A stretch of 64,000 nucleotides of DNA from Candidatus Fermentibacterota bacterium. GTDB lineage: Bacteria; Fermentibacterota; Fermentibacteria; Fermentibacterales; JCC-6. The position numbers and the translations under genes were made by a program. Positions 55,375 to 64,000 of this stretch are shown in pieces. The notes beneath the pieces are model-generated. The model was given only the letters and a program-made list of their open reading frames with translations. It was not told the DNA's origin and ran no database searches. The number at the start of each line of letters is the position of its first letter. Within the stretch, counting starts at the first letter, position 1. The stretch lies in assembly GCA_014728175.1 (NCBI GenBank), contig WJMA01000054.1, positions 1-64,000 of the forward strand, written 5' to 3'.

Positions 55375-58098
55375 TCAATTCGTAGACAAGCTGTCAGCCC
55401 TCTCGAACAGGGCCTTGGCCTCCTCCGTTCTTCCTATACCCATGGTGGCCCTGGCCAGCGCCCGGGTGGCCGCCGCGCTAAGAGGTTCCTTCCGTAAAGC
55501 CATCTCCGCATGCCGGCGGGCGCTGTCCCACATGTCCAGGGCAGACTCGAACAACGAGAGATCTGTCAGAAGTGATGCCGACGGCCGGGACCCCGGAACC
55601 GCAACCGCCCGCTTCAGGAGCCTCCAGGCCAAGGCGCTCTCGCCCCGTCCCAGGAGTATCCTCGAGGACTGATGTAGCGACTCCGAGAGTCTGTGGGCCG
55701 CCACCAGGAACCCCGGTGCGGTGTCGACGGCCGCCTTCAGGAGCTCTGCCTCCCGGGAGAGGTTCATGCCGGCCCTGGCCGCAACCGCCCTGTGGAAGAG
55801 CTCCGCAGCCACCCAAGTCCGGTCGAAGACCGGTCCCAGGGTGTCCGCTCCCGGAGGCGGCTCTCTCAGCTCCAGAATGCTCTCCAGGTTCTTTTCGGAG
55901 AGCCCCTGCCGGAATACGGCGGCCGGTGCGGTGTACTCCAGCACCGGTCTGTCGTCGCTAACAACCGGGGCATCGGCGGCAAACGCCCTCATCCGCTCTG
56001 GGCCCATAACGTAACAGGCCAGGAAACGCTCCGGAGCGTCCAGGCCGAAACGCCGAAGATCCTCGGCGACCCTTTCTTCCTGCAACCCCTCGAATACCCG
56101 GGTGGGATCCATCGTCCAGTTCTTTCCTCCCACCAGCATGGCGTCCCTGCCCAGTACCCACATGGTGGAGCGGGGAAACACTTCCAGGAAGGTGGAAACC
56201 ACCATTCGGCAGTCGCCCGGAGACATGTCGTAAAGGGGAAGCCACTGGGCCATCACCCCTCCACTGCGGAGCCTGTCACGGCACAATTGGTAGTATTCCA
56301 GGGAGTACAGCGACACCACTCCGGCCAGCGCCGGATGCATCGGCTCCTCGGTTATAACGTCGTACCGGGTTCGGGTGCCCAGCAGGTGGTTGCGACCATC
56401 CTCCACGATCACCCTGACCCTGGGGTCGGAAAGCGCGTCGTGGTTGTAGCGGGAGAACAGCGATGCCGCTTCCACCACGGTGGAGCTTATCTCCACGCAG
56501 TCCACCAGACGAACCTCCCCGAACCTGCATGCGGTGCCCACGGTGATGCCCGTTCCGAAGCAGATAACCGAAACGTTCTCCGGGTTGGGATGCAGCAGCA
56601 TGGGGAAGTAGGCCATCAGCCTGTTCTTCAGGCAGCCCTCGGGGGTGGTGGTAGAGGCCTGGCTGTCCCTTATGACCAGTCGCAGCGAGGAGGGGGCGTC
56701 CCTGCTCTGGGTTACCAGGACCTCCCCCTCGGGGGTGTCCTCCCTGAACACCACCCTCCGGTCCGGGTCCACCCGGCCCGAATCGAGGCGGAGGAAGGTG
56801 GCGCCCGCGCAAACCAGGAGCGCGATGACAGCGACCATCCTCAGTCTACGCCCCCTGGTGAGGATGGACCAGCCTGCGAGCAAGACCAGGGAGAGCAGAA
56901 GCAGCGAGAGCCTCCTGCCCGCCAGGGGCAGCAGCAGGAAGGAAGCGGCGACGGATCCCACCAGGGCACCCAGGGTGTTGGCGGCGGCGAATCTTCCCAC
57001 TCCTCCCCCCGACCTCTCCGGCCGGGGGCTGTACATCTTGGAAAGCGAAGGGAACAACATGCCCGAGGACAGAGTGACCGGCAGCAGGATCAGAAAGACG
57101 GGAACGTATCTTAGCAGAAGGGCTGCGGGTAGGCTGGCAGGGCCGATCACGCTCTCGACCATGTCGGCCCCGGTACGGATGTAGACGCCGGTTAGGGGCA
57201 ACCAGGCCGCCATCACCAGGAGGAGCACCGGTGACCTCCGTCCCGCCGGAACCTCCGATCGCCCGGCCCACCAGGAGCCCAGGGCTATGCCTACCAGCAC
57301 CGCCGCCAGCATGGTGGAAACGGCGTAGATGTTGTTGTAGATGCCACTCACCAGGCCCGTGGTCCACATGACCTCCGCGGCCAGAACCGCCATCCCCACC
57401 AGGAACCCGGCGACCAACGGAGCCCTGGGCCCTCTTTCCCGGTAGGTCTCGGGACCGGCGACGGAAGCAACCTTTACCCTTCGAAATCGAACCAGCAGGG
57501 AGACCACGCCGGCCACCGCACTCAGGGCCATCCCCACGGTCAGGGTTCGCAGCAGACCAAAACGGGGAACCATTACGAATCCGGCGGCCAGGGTACCGAC
57601 GACGGCTCCGGCGGTGTTCCATCCGTACAGGGATGCAACGCTTCGGCCGACTCCCTTTTGTTCGGCCAGCGACCGGGTCAGCACGGGCAGCGTTCCCCCC
57701 ATCATGAAGGTGGGAATGCCCATCACCGCCACCGCCGCCATGAATCTGGCCAGAACCAGCAAAGGACCGCTACCCAGCGATCTGTACGCTGAGGAAAACA
57801 GCGGTTCCAAAAACTGGGGAAGAACGAACGCTGCCAGCGCGGAGACCATGGTCCCGAACTGCAGCAGCGCGTAGATCCTTACCGGCCTGGCTCCCCGCCT
57901 GTCCGCCAGGGGACCCAGAAGCCGGCTTCCCAGAGCCATTCCCCCCATGAAAGCGGCCAGAACAGCCGAAAGGGCCTGGCTGGTCCCACCCAGAAGCAAG
58001 GACAGGCGACGGAACCAGACCACCTCGTAGACCAGGCCGGCCGCTCCGGAGAGGAACAGAGTGAGGTACAGGAGGTGAGCCCGGGCCCTGACGATCAT
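55375..58098 (-). CDS. Fused MFS-type membrane/spermidine synthase-like/TPR protein
   Basis: N-terminal TM region LYLTLFLSGAAGLVYEVVWFRRLSLLLGGTSQALSAVLAAFMGGMALGS; spermidine synthase block VRLVDCVEISSTVVEAASLF...RVIVEDGRNHLL; TPR-like C-terminus. Confidence 0.9.
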   Translation of the reverse strand: MIVRARAHLLYLTLFLSGAAGLVYEVVWFRRLSLLLGGTSQALSAVLAAFMGGMALGSRLLGPLADRRGARPVRIYALLQFGTMVSALAAFVLPQFLEPLFSSAYRSLGSGPLLVLARFMAAVAVMGIPTFMMGGTLPVLTRSLAEQKGVGRSVASLYGWNTAGAVVGTLAAGFVMVPRFGLLRTLTVGMALSAVAGVVSLLVRFRRVKVASVAGPETYRERGPRAPLVAGFLVGMAVLAAEVMWTTGLVSGIYNNIYAVSTMLAAVLVGIALGSWWAGRSEVPAGRRSPVLLLVMAAWLPLTGVYIRTGADMVESVIGPASLPAALLLRYVPVFLILLPVTLSSGMLFPSLSKMYSPRPERSGGGVGRFAAANTLGALVGSVAASFLLLPLAGRRLSLLLLSLVLLAGWSILTRGRRLRMVAVIALLVCAGATFLRLDSGRVDPDRRVVFREDTPEGEVLVTQSRDAPSSLRLVIRDSQASTTTPEGCLKNRLMAYFPMLLHPNPENVSVICFGTGITVGTACRFGEVRLVDCVEISSTVVEAASLFSRYNHDALSDPRVRVIVEDGRNHLLGTRTRYDVITEEPMHPALAGVVSLYSLEYYQLCRDRLRSGGVMAQWLPLYDMSPGDCRMVVSTFLEVFPRSTMWVLGRDAMLVGGKNWTMDPTRVFEGLQEERVAEDLRRFGLDAPERFLACYVMGPERMRAFAADAPVVSDDRPVLEYTAPAAVFRQGLSEKNLESILELREPPPGADTLGPVFDRTWVAAELFHRAVAARAGMNLSREAELLKAAVDTAPGFLVAAHRLSESLHQSSRILLGRGESALAWRLLKRAVAVPGSRPSASLLTDLSLFESALDMWDSARRHAEMALRKEPLSAAATRALARATMGIGRTEEAKALFERADSLSTN

Positions 58099-58169
58099 GA
58101 TCAGGCCTTTCCATTTCGGCTACGACCGAGGAACCGCTTCGAAAGGTAAGTGATCGAATGAGAAATCTA

Positions 58170-59579
58170 TCAGGTGGCCGGTTCTTTGGGCAGCCCCGCC
58201 CGACCACCCCTTTCAGCTCTTTCTATCACCGCCCGTTTCCATGTTCCTCTGGAGAACCAGACCGCCGCGGCGGCTGCGGTAACCGTATTGGATACCAGCA
58301 TGGCCAGCCAAATACCGCTGGGTCCCATTCCCAGCGCCCGGGCAAACAGAAGCGCTCCGGGAAGCCTCACCAGCCACAGTCGAGACATGTTCAGAACCAT
58401 CACCGGCAGGGTGTGCCCCGATCCCTGGAAGGCACCGGTCAAAACCATGAAGACCCCGAACACCAACACGGAGGGAGAAACGAACCGGAATACTTCCCTG
58501 CCATGGCTTATCACCTGGGGGTCGTCGATAAAAATCTTGGATATGTCAGCGCCGAACAGAAACATAAGAATGGTTGCGGGCAGGAAGAAGGAGAGGATCA
58601 TGCCCAGGGCCAGACGGACGGTTCTGGACGCCCGTTGGGTAGCGCCCGCTCCCAGGTTCTGTCCCACCGACGCCCCGGTGGCCTGGGCCAGCCCGTGCCC
58701 GGGTATCACGGCCATGTGGACTATCCTGTTGGCTATGCCGAAGGCAGCGGTCACCGCGGATCCGAACGAGTTGACTATGCCTATCAGGACGGTGAAGCCG
58801 AGGGAGGTGCCGGACCTGCCCAGGCCCACGGGGAGACCCACCCGGAATACCTTGGCGATTGTCGGGCCGTGGGGGACCAGATGCCGGGCCTTCAACCCGA
58901 ATCCGCCGCGGATGCTGAACATGTCGGCCAGTCCCAGCGCTGTGGCCAGGGCTCGGGCTATGCAGGTAGCCAGGGCGGCTCCCGCCACCTCCATCCTGGG
59001 GAACGGCCCCAGGCCGAAGATGAGGACGGGGTCCAGAATCACGTTGACCAAAACTGCGATCAGGTTCACCCTGAGAGGCCTTACCGTATGGCCTATTCCG
59101 GTGAAGATCGCCCTGTAGGCGAAGAATCCGAACATGAAAGGCAGCCCGGCGGCGATGATCCGGAAGTAGGAAAGGGTGTAGGCGAAGGAATCGGCCGGGG
59201 TCCCCAGCAGGCCCAGCACGGGCCGGGCCAGTACGATGGCGGTTACGGAGATGAGAACGGCCCCCATCTCCATGAGCATCATGGTCTGTCCGCCGGACCT
59301 GCGCATCATGCGAAGGTTTCCGGCGCCCCTGTACTGGGAGACCAACGCGGTTCCACCCACGCTCAGCCCCATCCCCAGGGACATCGCGACGAACACCACG
59401 TTCATGGTAACCGTGGGGGCGACCAGAGCGGTCCTGCCCAGCTTGCCCAGCCAGTAGGTATCGGCGAGGTTGTACAGCGTCTGGAGAAGGGAGGAGAGCA
59501 TCAGCGGCCAGGCCACCCGGGCTATTCCACCTCCCAGTGGCCCACTGGTCAGATCTATTCCCCCGGCGCGTCCCGACAT
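58170..59579 (-). CDS. MATE family efflux transporter
   Basis: DLTSGPLGGGIARVAWPLMLSSLLQTLYNLADTYWLGKLG and repeated TM halves. Confidence 0.94.
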   Translation of the reverse strand: MSGRAGGIDLTSGPLGGGIARVAWPLMLSSLLQTLYNLADTYWLGKLGRTALVAPTVTMNVVFVAMSLGMGLSVGGTALVSQYRGAGNLRMMRRSGGQTMMLMEMGAVLISVTAIVLARPVLGLLGTPADSFAYTLSYFRIIAAGLPFMFGFFAYRAIFTGIGHTVRPLRVNLIAVLVNVILDPVLIFGLGPFPRMEVAGAALATCIARALATALGLADMFSIRGGFGLKARHLVPHGPTIAKVFRVGLPVGLGRSGTSLGFTVLIGIVNSFGSAVTAAFGIANRIVHMAVIPGHGLAQATGASVGQNLGAGATQRASRTVRLALGMILSFFLPATILMFLFGADISKIFIDDPQVISHGREVFRFVSPSVLVFGVFMVLTGAFQGSGHTLPVMVLNMSRLWLVRLPGALLFARALGMGPSGIWLAMLVSNTVTAAAAAVWFSRGTWKRAVIERAERGGRAGLPKEPAT

Positions 59580-59773
59580 TCCAGATTCCTTCAACCCGAT
59601 CGTCCCCGATTTCAGGAAGATTCGAACATACAAGATATTCTGCCGAAACGAAGCTCCCCGACTTCGGGTTGTAAGGCTCCGAGCCAATGATTATCGTGGA
59701 GGCTCGGACCCCGCAGTCCCAGCCGTATCGGGTGCGTAACCGGAGAATCCCGGAGAAAGGAAGCGCTGAACAG

Positions 59774-60232
59774 ATGGAAAGATGGAAGAGCTTCTCGGCG
59801 GCCCTGGATTTCGCAATAGCCAGGGAGGAAGAGTCACACGACTTCTACGTAGATCTGGCCGGCAGGATGGAGCACAAGGCTATGGCGGAGGTATTCGAGC
59901 AGTTCGCTAGAGAGGAGCTCGGGCACAAGAAAAGGCTGGAAACCGTTAAATCCGGAGGCGATGTGCCGCAAACCGATTCCGAGACGATCCAAAACCTGGC
60001 CATCGCCGACTACGTTGTAGACGTCGAGCCCACCCCGGACATGGACTACGGCGATGCACTGGTTCTGGCCATGAAAAAGGAGAAGGCGGCGTTCAGGCTC
60101 TACAACGACCTGGCGGCGAACGTCCGTAATCCCGAGCTGGCCGATCTGTTCCTGATGCTGGCTCAGGAAGAGGCCAAGCACAAACTGAGATTCGAGCTGG
60201 AGTACGACGACGCCGTACTGTCGGAGAACTGA
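59774..60232 (+). CDS. Ferritin-like/rubrerythrin-like protein
   Basis: ALDFAIAREEESHDFYVDLAGRMEHKAMAEVFEQFAREELGHKKRLE ... LAQEEAKHKLRFE. Confidence 0.9.
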   Translation: MERWKSFSAALDFAIAREEESHDFYVDLAGRMEHKAMAEVFEQFAREELGHKKRLETVKSGGDVPQTDSETIQNLAIADYVVDVEPTPDMDYGDALVLAMKKEKAAFRLYNDLAANVRNPELADLFLMLAQEEAKHKLRFELEYDDAVLSEN

Positions 60233-60385
60233 CCGCTTCCCGGAGCTCGGCTCCCGCGGATGCCGACGGTGGTTTCCTTGCCGACCGATGACTGGAGAAA
60301 GCGTTTTTCCTAGAATTACATTTCCGTTCTTGCGGGACGAGGACCCTAACCGTCCGATGACGGCTGCTGTTCGAAGGGGGCGCTC

Positions 60386-63154
60386 TTGGGCCTGACCATT
60401 CCCGGATACAGCCCGGTGAGGAAGCTTTTGGCCGACCATCTCGGCGTTCTTTACCTGGCCGTAAAGAAGTCGGACGGATCACACGTGGAGATCCGGATAC
60501 TCCGACAGGGACTGTTCGAATCGGTGGAGATCAGGCAGCAGTTCCTGGAGAGAGTGGACAGCCTCGCCGAGCTCAGTCATCCGGGCATCATCTCCCTCCT
60601 GGATCACTTCGAGCAGGACGGAAGGCTGATCCTGGCCTACGAGCATTTCCGAAGCCGGCCCTTCTCCGACTTCCTGGCCGAGAATCCCGGGCCCATTCCT
60701 GCCAGCAGGGCCGTAGAGCTGATGCTGCATGCTTTGGAGCCGGTGGATTTCGCCAACCAGCAGGGTATAATCCATGGTCAGATCGACCCTCTCCACGTAC
60801 TGATCGACGAGTACGACCACATCAAGGTGCGGGAGTTCGGCCTGGTAGACTCCACCGGAAAGCTGGGCCTTTCGCACAAGGGCGTCACCGGAAGCAGCCT
60901 GGTCTACGTCGCACCGGAAAGGCTGCTGGAAAAGGGAGTCAATCACCGCAGCGACGTCTACTCCCTGGGCATGCTTCTGTACAGGCTGCTCACCGGCAGG
61001 TTCCCCTATCCCATAGATTCGGGAAGGCCCGAGGAGATCCTGGCCAGCGTAAAGAAAAAGAGGTATCGCCCGCCCGCCGATTTCGTGGAGATCATGCCCG
61101 CAGAGCTGTCCAAGGCCGTCTCCCGGGCCATAGCCAAGAAGCCCTCCAAACGTCTGGCCTCGACGTCCGAGCTGAGGGACCTTCTGCAACCCTTCCTCAA
61201 AACGGAGGAGGCGGTGGGGGAAAAGGCCCCCGAGGCTCCGCCGGAGAAACCCAAGGCCGCAAAACGACGGAAGCCGGCGGTTGCCAAAAGGCAGGCCAAG
61301 GCTAAAGACCTGGTGGAGGATGCCAGGCTCATGATCGAGCAGGACAGGTCTCGGAACGCGGTTCTCATCGCCAGGAAAGTGTTCGATATATGGCCCCTTT
61401 GCCCGGGATTGGCCGAGATCATCTCCCAGCTGGAGCAGGTTCCGGAGGGAGAAGAGGAACTGGAAGAGGCGGCCGGCGAGGTCTTCGAGGACATCTTCGA
61501 GAAGGAGCTGGGAGAGGAGGTGGACGACGCCGAGTCCCTGCTGGCAACCACCTGGGCACCCTCCGATCCCGAGCGGGAGCACGAGCTGATCTCCAAGATA
61601 CGTATGCATATGCAGCAGAACAATTTTAGGGCTGCAGCGGAGAGCGCCAGCTCGGCCCACAGGGAGTTTCCCAACAACCCGATCATATCCGAGCTCAACA
61701 TCCGTCTGGACAAGCTCTTCCATCCCGAGAAGTACCGGGTCTCGTCGAAGCCTGAGAGCCGATCCAGCACAGTCCCCGGACCGGTGGCCAGAAGAGAGGA
61801 AATAGTCCGGGAGCCTGCCCCCTCCAAGTCCTGGATAGTCAAGGCCCGGGTGGCCGGCCTGAGCGTGCTCGGCGCGCTGATACTGGCGGGCCTTTACCTG
61901 TTCGTCATAAAGCCCAATCTGCTGAATCGGGGTGGGCCTCCCACGGACCAAGGTCCGGAGCCACAACCGCCGCAACCCTACACGGTTTCCATGTGGGTGA
62001 CGGGCCCGGAGTCTGCGCAGGTCTCCGTCGATGGCCAGCGCATAAGGCCGAACGAGAGGGGCGAGTATCGACTGAGAGGTACGGAGTACGGAGAGCTGGA
62101 CATCCAGGTCTACGCCGACAGCTTCGAGACGCTGAGCCGCAGGCTTCAAGTCGGAGAGGGCACTCAGTTGCGGGATACGCTTCACCCACAGCCACTGGGA
62201 ACCGGCACAGTCGAGGTTTCTCTGGACGTCCTAATGCCGGAGGACGAACCCCGGCCGGAGGAGGGTGAGGTAAGCTATTACGTGGACGGGGAGCAAGTGG
62301 AAGAGATGCCGGTGGAAATATCCACGGGCACGCACGTATTCAGGGCCGATCTGGAGGGCTACCGCTCGGTTCCCGAGACTCTATCCATCAGACGTACCGG
62401 TAGCCTTCGGCAGGAGCTCGCTCTCAGCCCGCTACGCTCCGCGGAGATCCGCCTGGCCATAGAAGAAGATCTGGAAGGCCGGGCCGACTTCTACGTCGAC
62501 GGATACAGGGTTGGATCCAACCGCAGGCGTATCACCCATACCGCCTCCTACGGAAACCACACCCTGACCGTCAGGATGGAGGGGAGGGAGGCGTGGGTGA
62601 GGAACATAGACCTCGGGTGGCGTGGTTACTCGGCCATGGTCAGCCCCGCCTCCGCCATAGAACCGGGAAGGCTGCTGATAGCTCCGGAGCCGTGGGCCGA
62701 GGTTTTCATAGACGGGCGCAGCTTCGGAGAGACCCCCATGCCTCCGCTGGAGCTGTCGCCCGGCAGCTACGCAGTAAGACTTGCCAATCCCGACTACCAG
62801 GACCAGGTCCATAACATCGTTATACGCGAGGGGCAGGACACCGCCATTCGATACACCGCCCCTCAGAGGCAGGAGGAGGTCGTACCTCCCGAGGTGATCT
62901 CCCGCACCCAACCCGAGTACCCCAGCGAAGCCCTGGCCCGGGAAGACCTCTCCGGACTGGTGACCCTGTACGTAACCGTATCGGAGGATGGTTCGGTATC
63001 GGACGCAACCGTGGCTCACGACGGCGTCGGATACGGCTTCGCCCAGGCCGCCGTGGAAGCCGTCTACGACTGGCGGTTCCAGCCCGCTACCCAGGGCGGT
63101 GAGCCCGTGGAGGCAACCAAGGCGGTCACCATAACCTACAATCCGCCGGATTGA
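60386..63154 (+). CDS. Protein kinase-like (predicted pseudokinase) - TM - PEGA - TonB C-terminal fusion
   Basis: Kinase-like fold with HGQIDPLHVLID, VREFGLVD, YVAPERLL, SDVYSLGMLLYRLLTGRFPY; TM WIVKARVAGLSVLGALILAGLYLFVI; PEGA-like PEPWAEVFIDGRSFGETPMPPLELSPGSYAVRL; TonB-C PEYPSEALAREDLSGLVTLYVTVSEDGSVSDATV...AVYDWRFQPATQGGEPV. Confidence 0.88.
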   Translation: MGLTIPGYSPVRKLLADHLGVLYLAVKKSDGSHVEIRILRQGLFESVEIRQQFLERVDSLAELSHPGIISLLDHFEQDGRLILAYEHFRSRPFSDFLAENPGPIPASRAVELMLHALEPVDFANQQGIIHGQIDPLHVLIDEYDHIKVREFGLVDSTGKLGLSHKGVTGSSLVYVAPERLLEKGVNHRSDVYSLGMLLYRLLTGRFPYPIDSGRPEEILASVKKKRYRPPADFVEIMPAELSKAVSRAIAKKPSKRLASTSELRDLLQPFLKTEEAVGEKAPEAPPEKPKAAKRRKPAVAKRQAKAKDLVEDARLMIEQDRSRNAVLIARKVFDIWPLCPGLAEIISQLEQVPEGEEELEEAAGEVFEDIFEKELGEEVDDAESLLATTWAPSDPEREHELISKIRMHMQQNNFRAAAESASSAHREFPNNPIISELNIRLDKLFHPEKYRVSSKPESRSSTVPGPVARREEIVREPAPSKSWIVKARVAGLSVLGALILAGLYLFVIKPNLLNRGGPPTDQGPEPQPPQPYTVSMWVTGPESAQVSVDGQRIRPNERGEYRLRGTEYGELDIQVYADSFETLSRRLQVGEGTQLRDTLHPQPLGTGTVEVSLDVLMPEDEPRPEEGEVSYYVDGEQVEEMPVEISTGTHVFRADLEGYRSVPETLSIRRTGSLRQELALSPLRSAEIRLAIEEDLEGRADFYVDGYRVGSNRRRITHTASYGNHTLTVRMEGREAWVRNIDLGWRGYSAMVSPASAIEPGRLLIAPEPWAEVFIDGRSFGETPMPPLELSPGSYAVRLANPDYQDQVHNIVIREGQDTAIRYTAPQRQEEVVPPEVISRTQPEYPSEALAREDLSGLVTLYVTVSEDGSVSDATVAHDGVGYGFAQAAVEAVYDWRFQPATQGGEPVEATKAVTITYNPPD

Positions 63155-64000
63155 CCGGACCCCGAAAACTCCCCCCGCTCGACCTTATCCGGATAAATGA
63201 CCAGAACCGTGCCGTCGGAGTCCTGGGTTACGAATATCCTTCCCTCTCCGTCCACAACAACATCCTCCAGGGTACCGAACCCGGAGGCGAAGGGCTGGAA
63301 TCGGCCGTCTCCCGATACGATGCTCAACCTGCCACTTCCTCCCCCGACGTCCTCCTCGACCAACAACATGGGAAAGTCTCCACCCGGCTGAAAGCATAGG
63401 CCCTCGCAGGATACCGGGCCCCGGCAGAAACCGTCGGTCTGCCCGGTACGGGGGTCTATTGACACCACCGCGTCCCAGGTGCTCACCCCCGAAGCCTCGT
63501 TGCATACGTAAAGAAGCCCGTCGGGACCAATTGCCAAACCGGAGTAGCTGCGCACGTACCGGCCATACGCCAGAGTATCGACCAAACCTTCCGGCCTAAA
63601 CGCGGTCACCCAGGTCCTGTACCCGAGCGGCAGGGCGGACAGCTGCACCGTCGATTGGGAAACGTAAACCGTCCCATCGGATGACACGGCCACGCCCTCC
63701 GGAGCGCTCAGGCGGTCGGCAAGCACGGAAACCTCACCGGACTCGCTCACCCTCAGGAGTCGTCCGTCACCGACGTCCTCGACCACGTAGAGGTTGCCCT
63801 TCCCGTCGATGCACACCCCTTCGGGATGGTCCAGGTCCTCCACCAGAACCCGGGCTCCGTCGGGCTCCAGGAGCAATACCCTTCCGGCCAGCTCCTCGCA
63901 AACCACCAGCCTGCCTTCGTTGGAGAGAGCCAGTCCATCCGGGCCATCCAGGCCGGTCCAGTAGATGCGGACCCTGTACCCCTCGGGCGGCTGCAGCGAG
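63136..64000 (-). CDS. NHL/SMP-30-type beta-propeller protein, 5' end beyond window
   Basis: Repeats DHPEGVCIDGKGNLYVVEDVGDGRLLRVSESG, APEGVAVSSDGTVYVSQ; frame stays open to the right edge. Confidence 0.85.
   Translation of the reverse strand, partial: SLQPPEGYRVRIYWTGLDGPDGLALSNEGRLVVCEELAGRVLLLEPDGARVLVEDLDHPEGVCIDGKGNLYVVEDVGDGRLLRVSESGEVSVLADRLSAPEGVAVSSDGTVYVSQSTVQLSALPLGYRTWVTAFRPEGLVDTLAYGRYVRSYSGLAIGPDGLLYVCNEASGVSTWDAVVSIDPRTGQTDGFCRGPVSCEGLCFQPGGDFPMLLVEEDVGGGSGRLSIVSGDGRFQPFASGFGTLEDVVVDGEGRIFVTQDSDGTVLVIYPDKVERGEFSGSGQSGGL

Noticed and set aside
55693-57114. 473-aa forward ORF opposite the MFS-spermidine synthase gene
   Set aside because: Antisense shadow, no family-like sequence.
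58158-59690. 510-aa forward ORF opposite MATE transporter
   Set aside because: Antisense shadow, extremely G/Q/H-rich.
60479-62185. 568-aa reverse ORF opposite the kinase-TonB protein
   Set aside because: Antisense shadow of a multi-domain protein with clear motifs.

Overview
This 64 kb window is GC-rich bacterial DNA carrying about 45 recognisable protein-coding genes on both strands. I could not support any rRNA, tRNA or CRISPR array. The content looks like a chromosomal segment of an uncultivated, diderm, FCB-like lineage, because it has ExbB/ExbD/TonB-type parts, FlgD/Por-like C-terminal tails and an outer-membrane style TPR protein; this placement is inference only. Main blocks: an AAA/DUF4143 ATPase followed by a pseudogene graveyard (1-3.6 kb); racemase and GNAT; GT2, B12-radical SAM and polyprenyl glycosylphosphotransferase; a thioredoxin / atypical thioredoxin reductase / PDO-like redox trio; TldE/TldD pair 1 with RseC-like; a secreted clan-A glycoside hydrolase; DegT aminotransferase; a VCBS-type secreted protein split by an in-frame TAG; pdxS-pdxT-DUF89-FmdB; groES-groEL; a 10 kb AgmX/ExbD/ExbD/ExbB/TPR cluster resembling Agl/Glt or Tol-type machines; a large beta-propeller protein; a double ThyX-domain protein overlapping a GH84 enzyme; FTCD-transketolase; a decayed geranylgeranyl-reductase-like gene; an acyltransferase; TldE/TldD pair 2; a hydroxyacid dehydrogenase, methyltransferase and cupin; a glycine-rich pentad-repeat protein; an MFS-spermidine synthase-TPR fusion; MATE; a ferritin-like protein; and a predicted pseudokinase-TM-PEGA-TonB fusion. 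The two best candidates for an undescribed system are the pseudokinase-TonB fusion (60.4-63.2 kb) and the AgmX/ExbBD/TPR cluster (27.8-37.6 kb).
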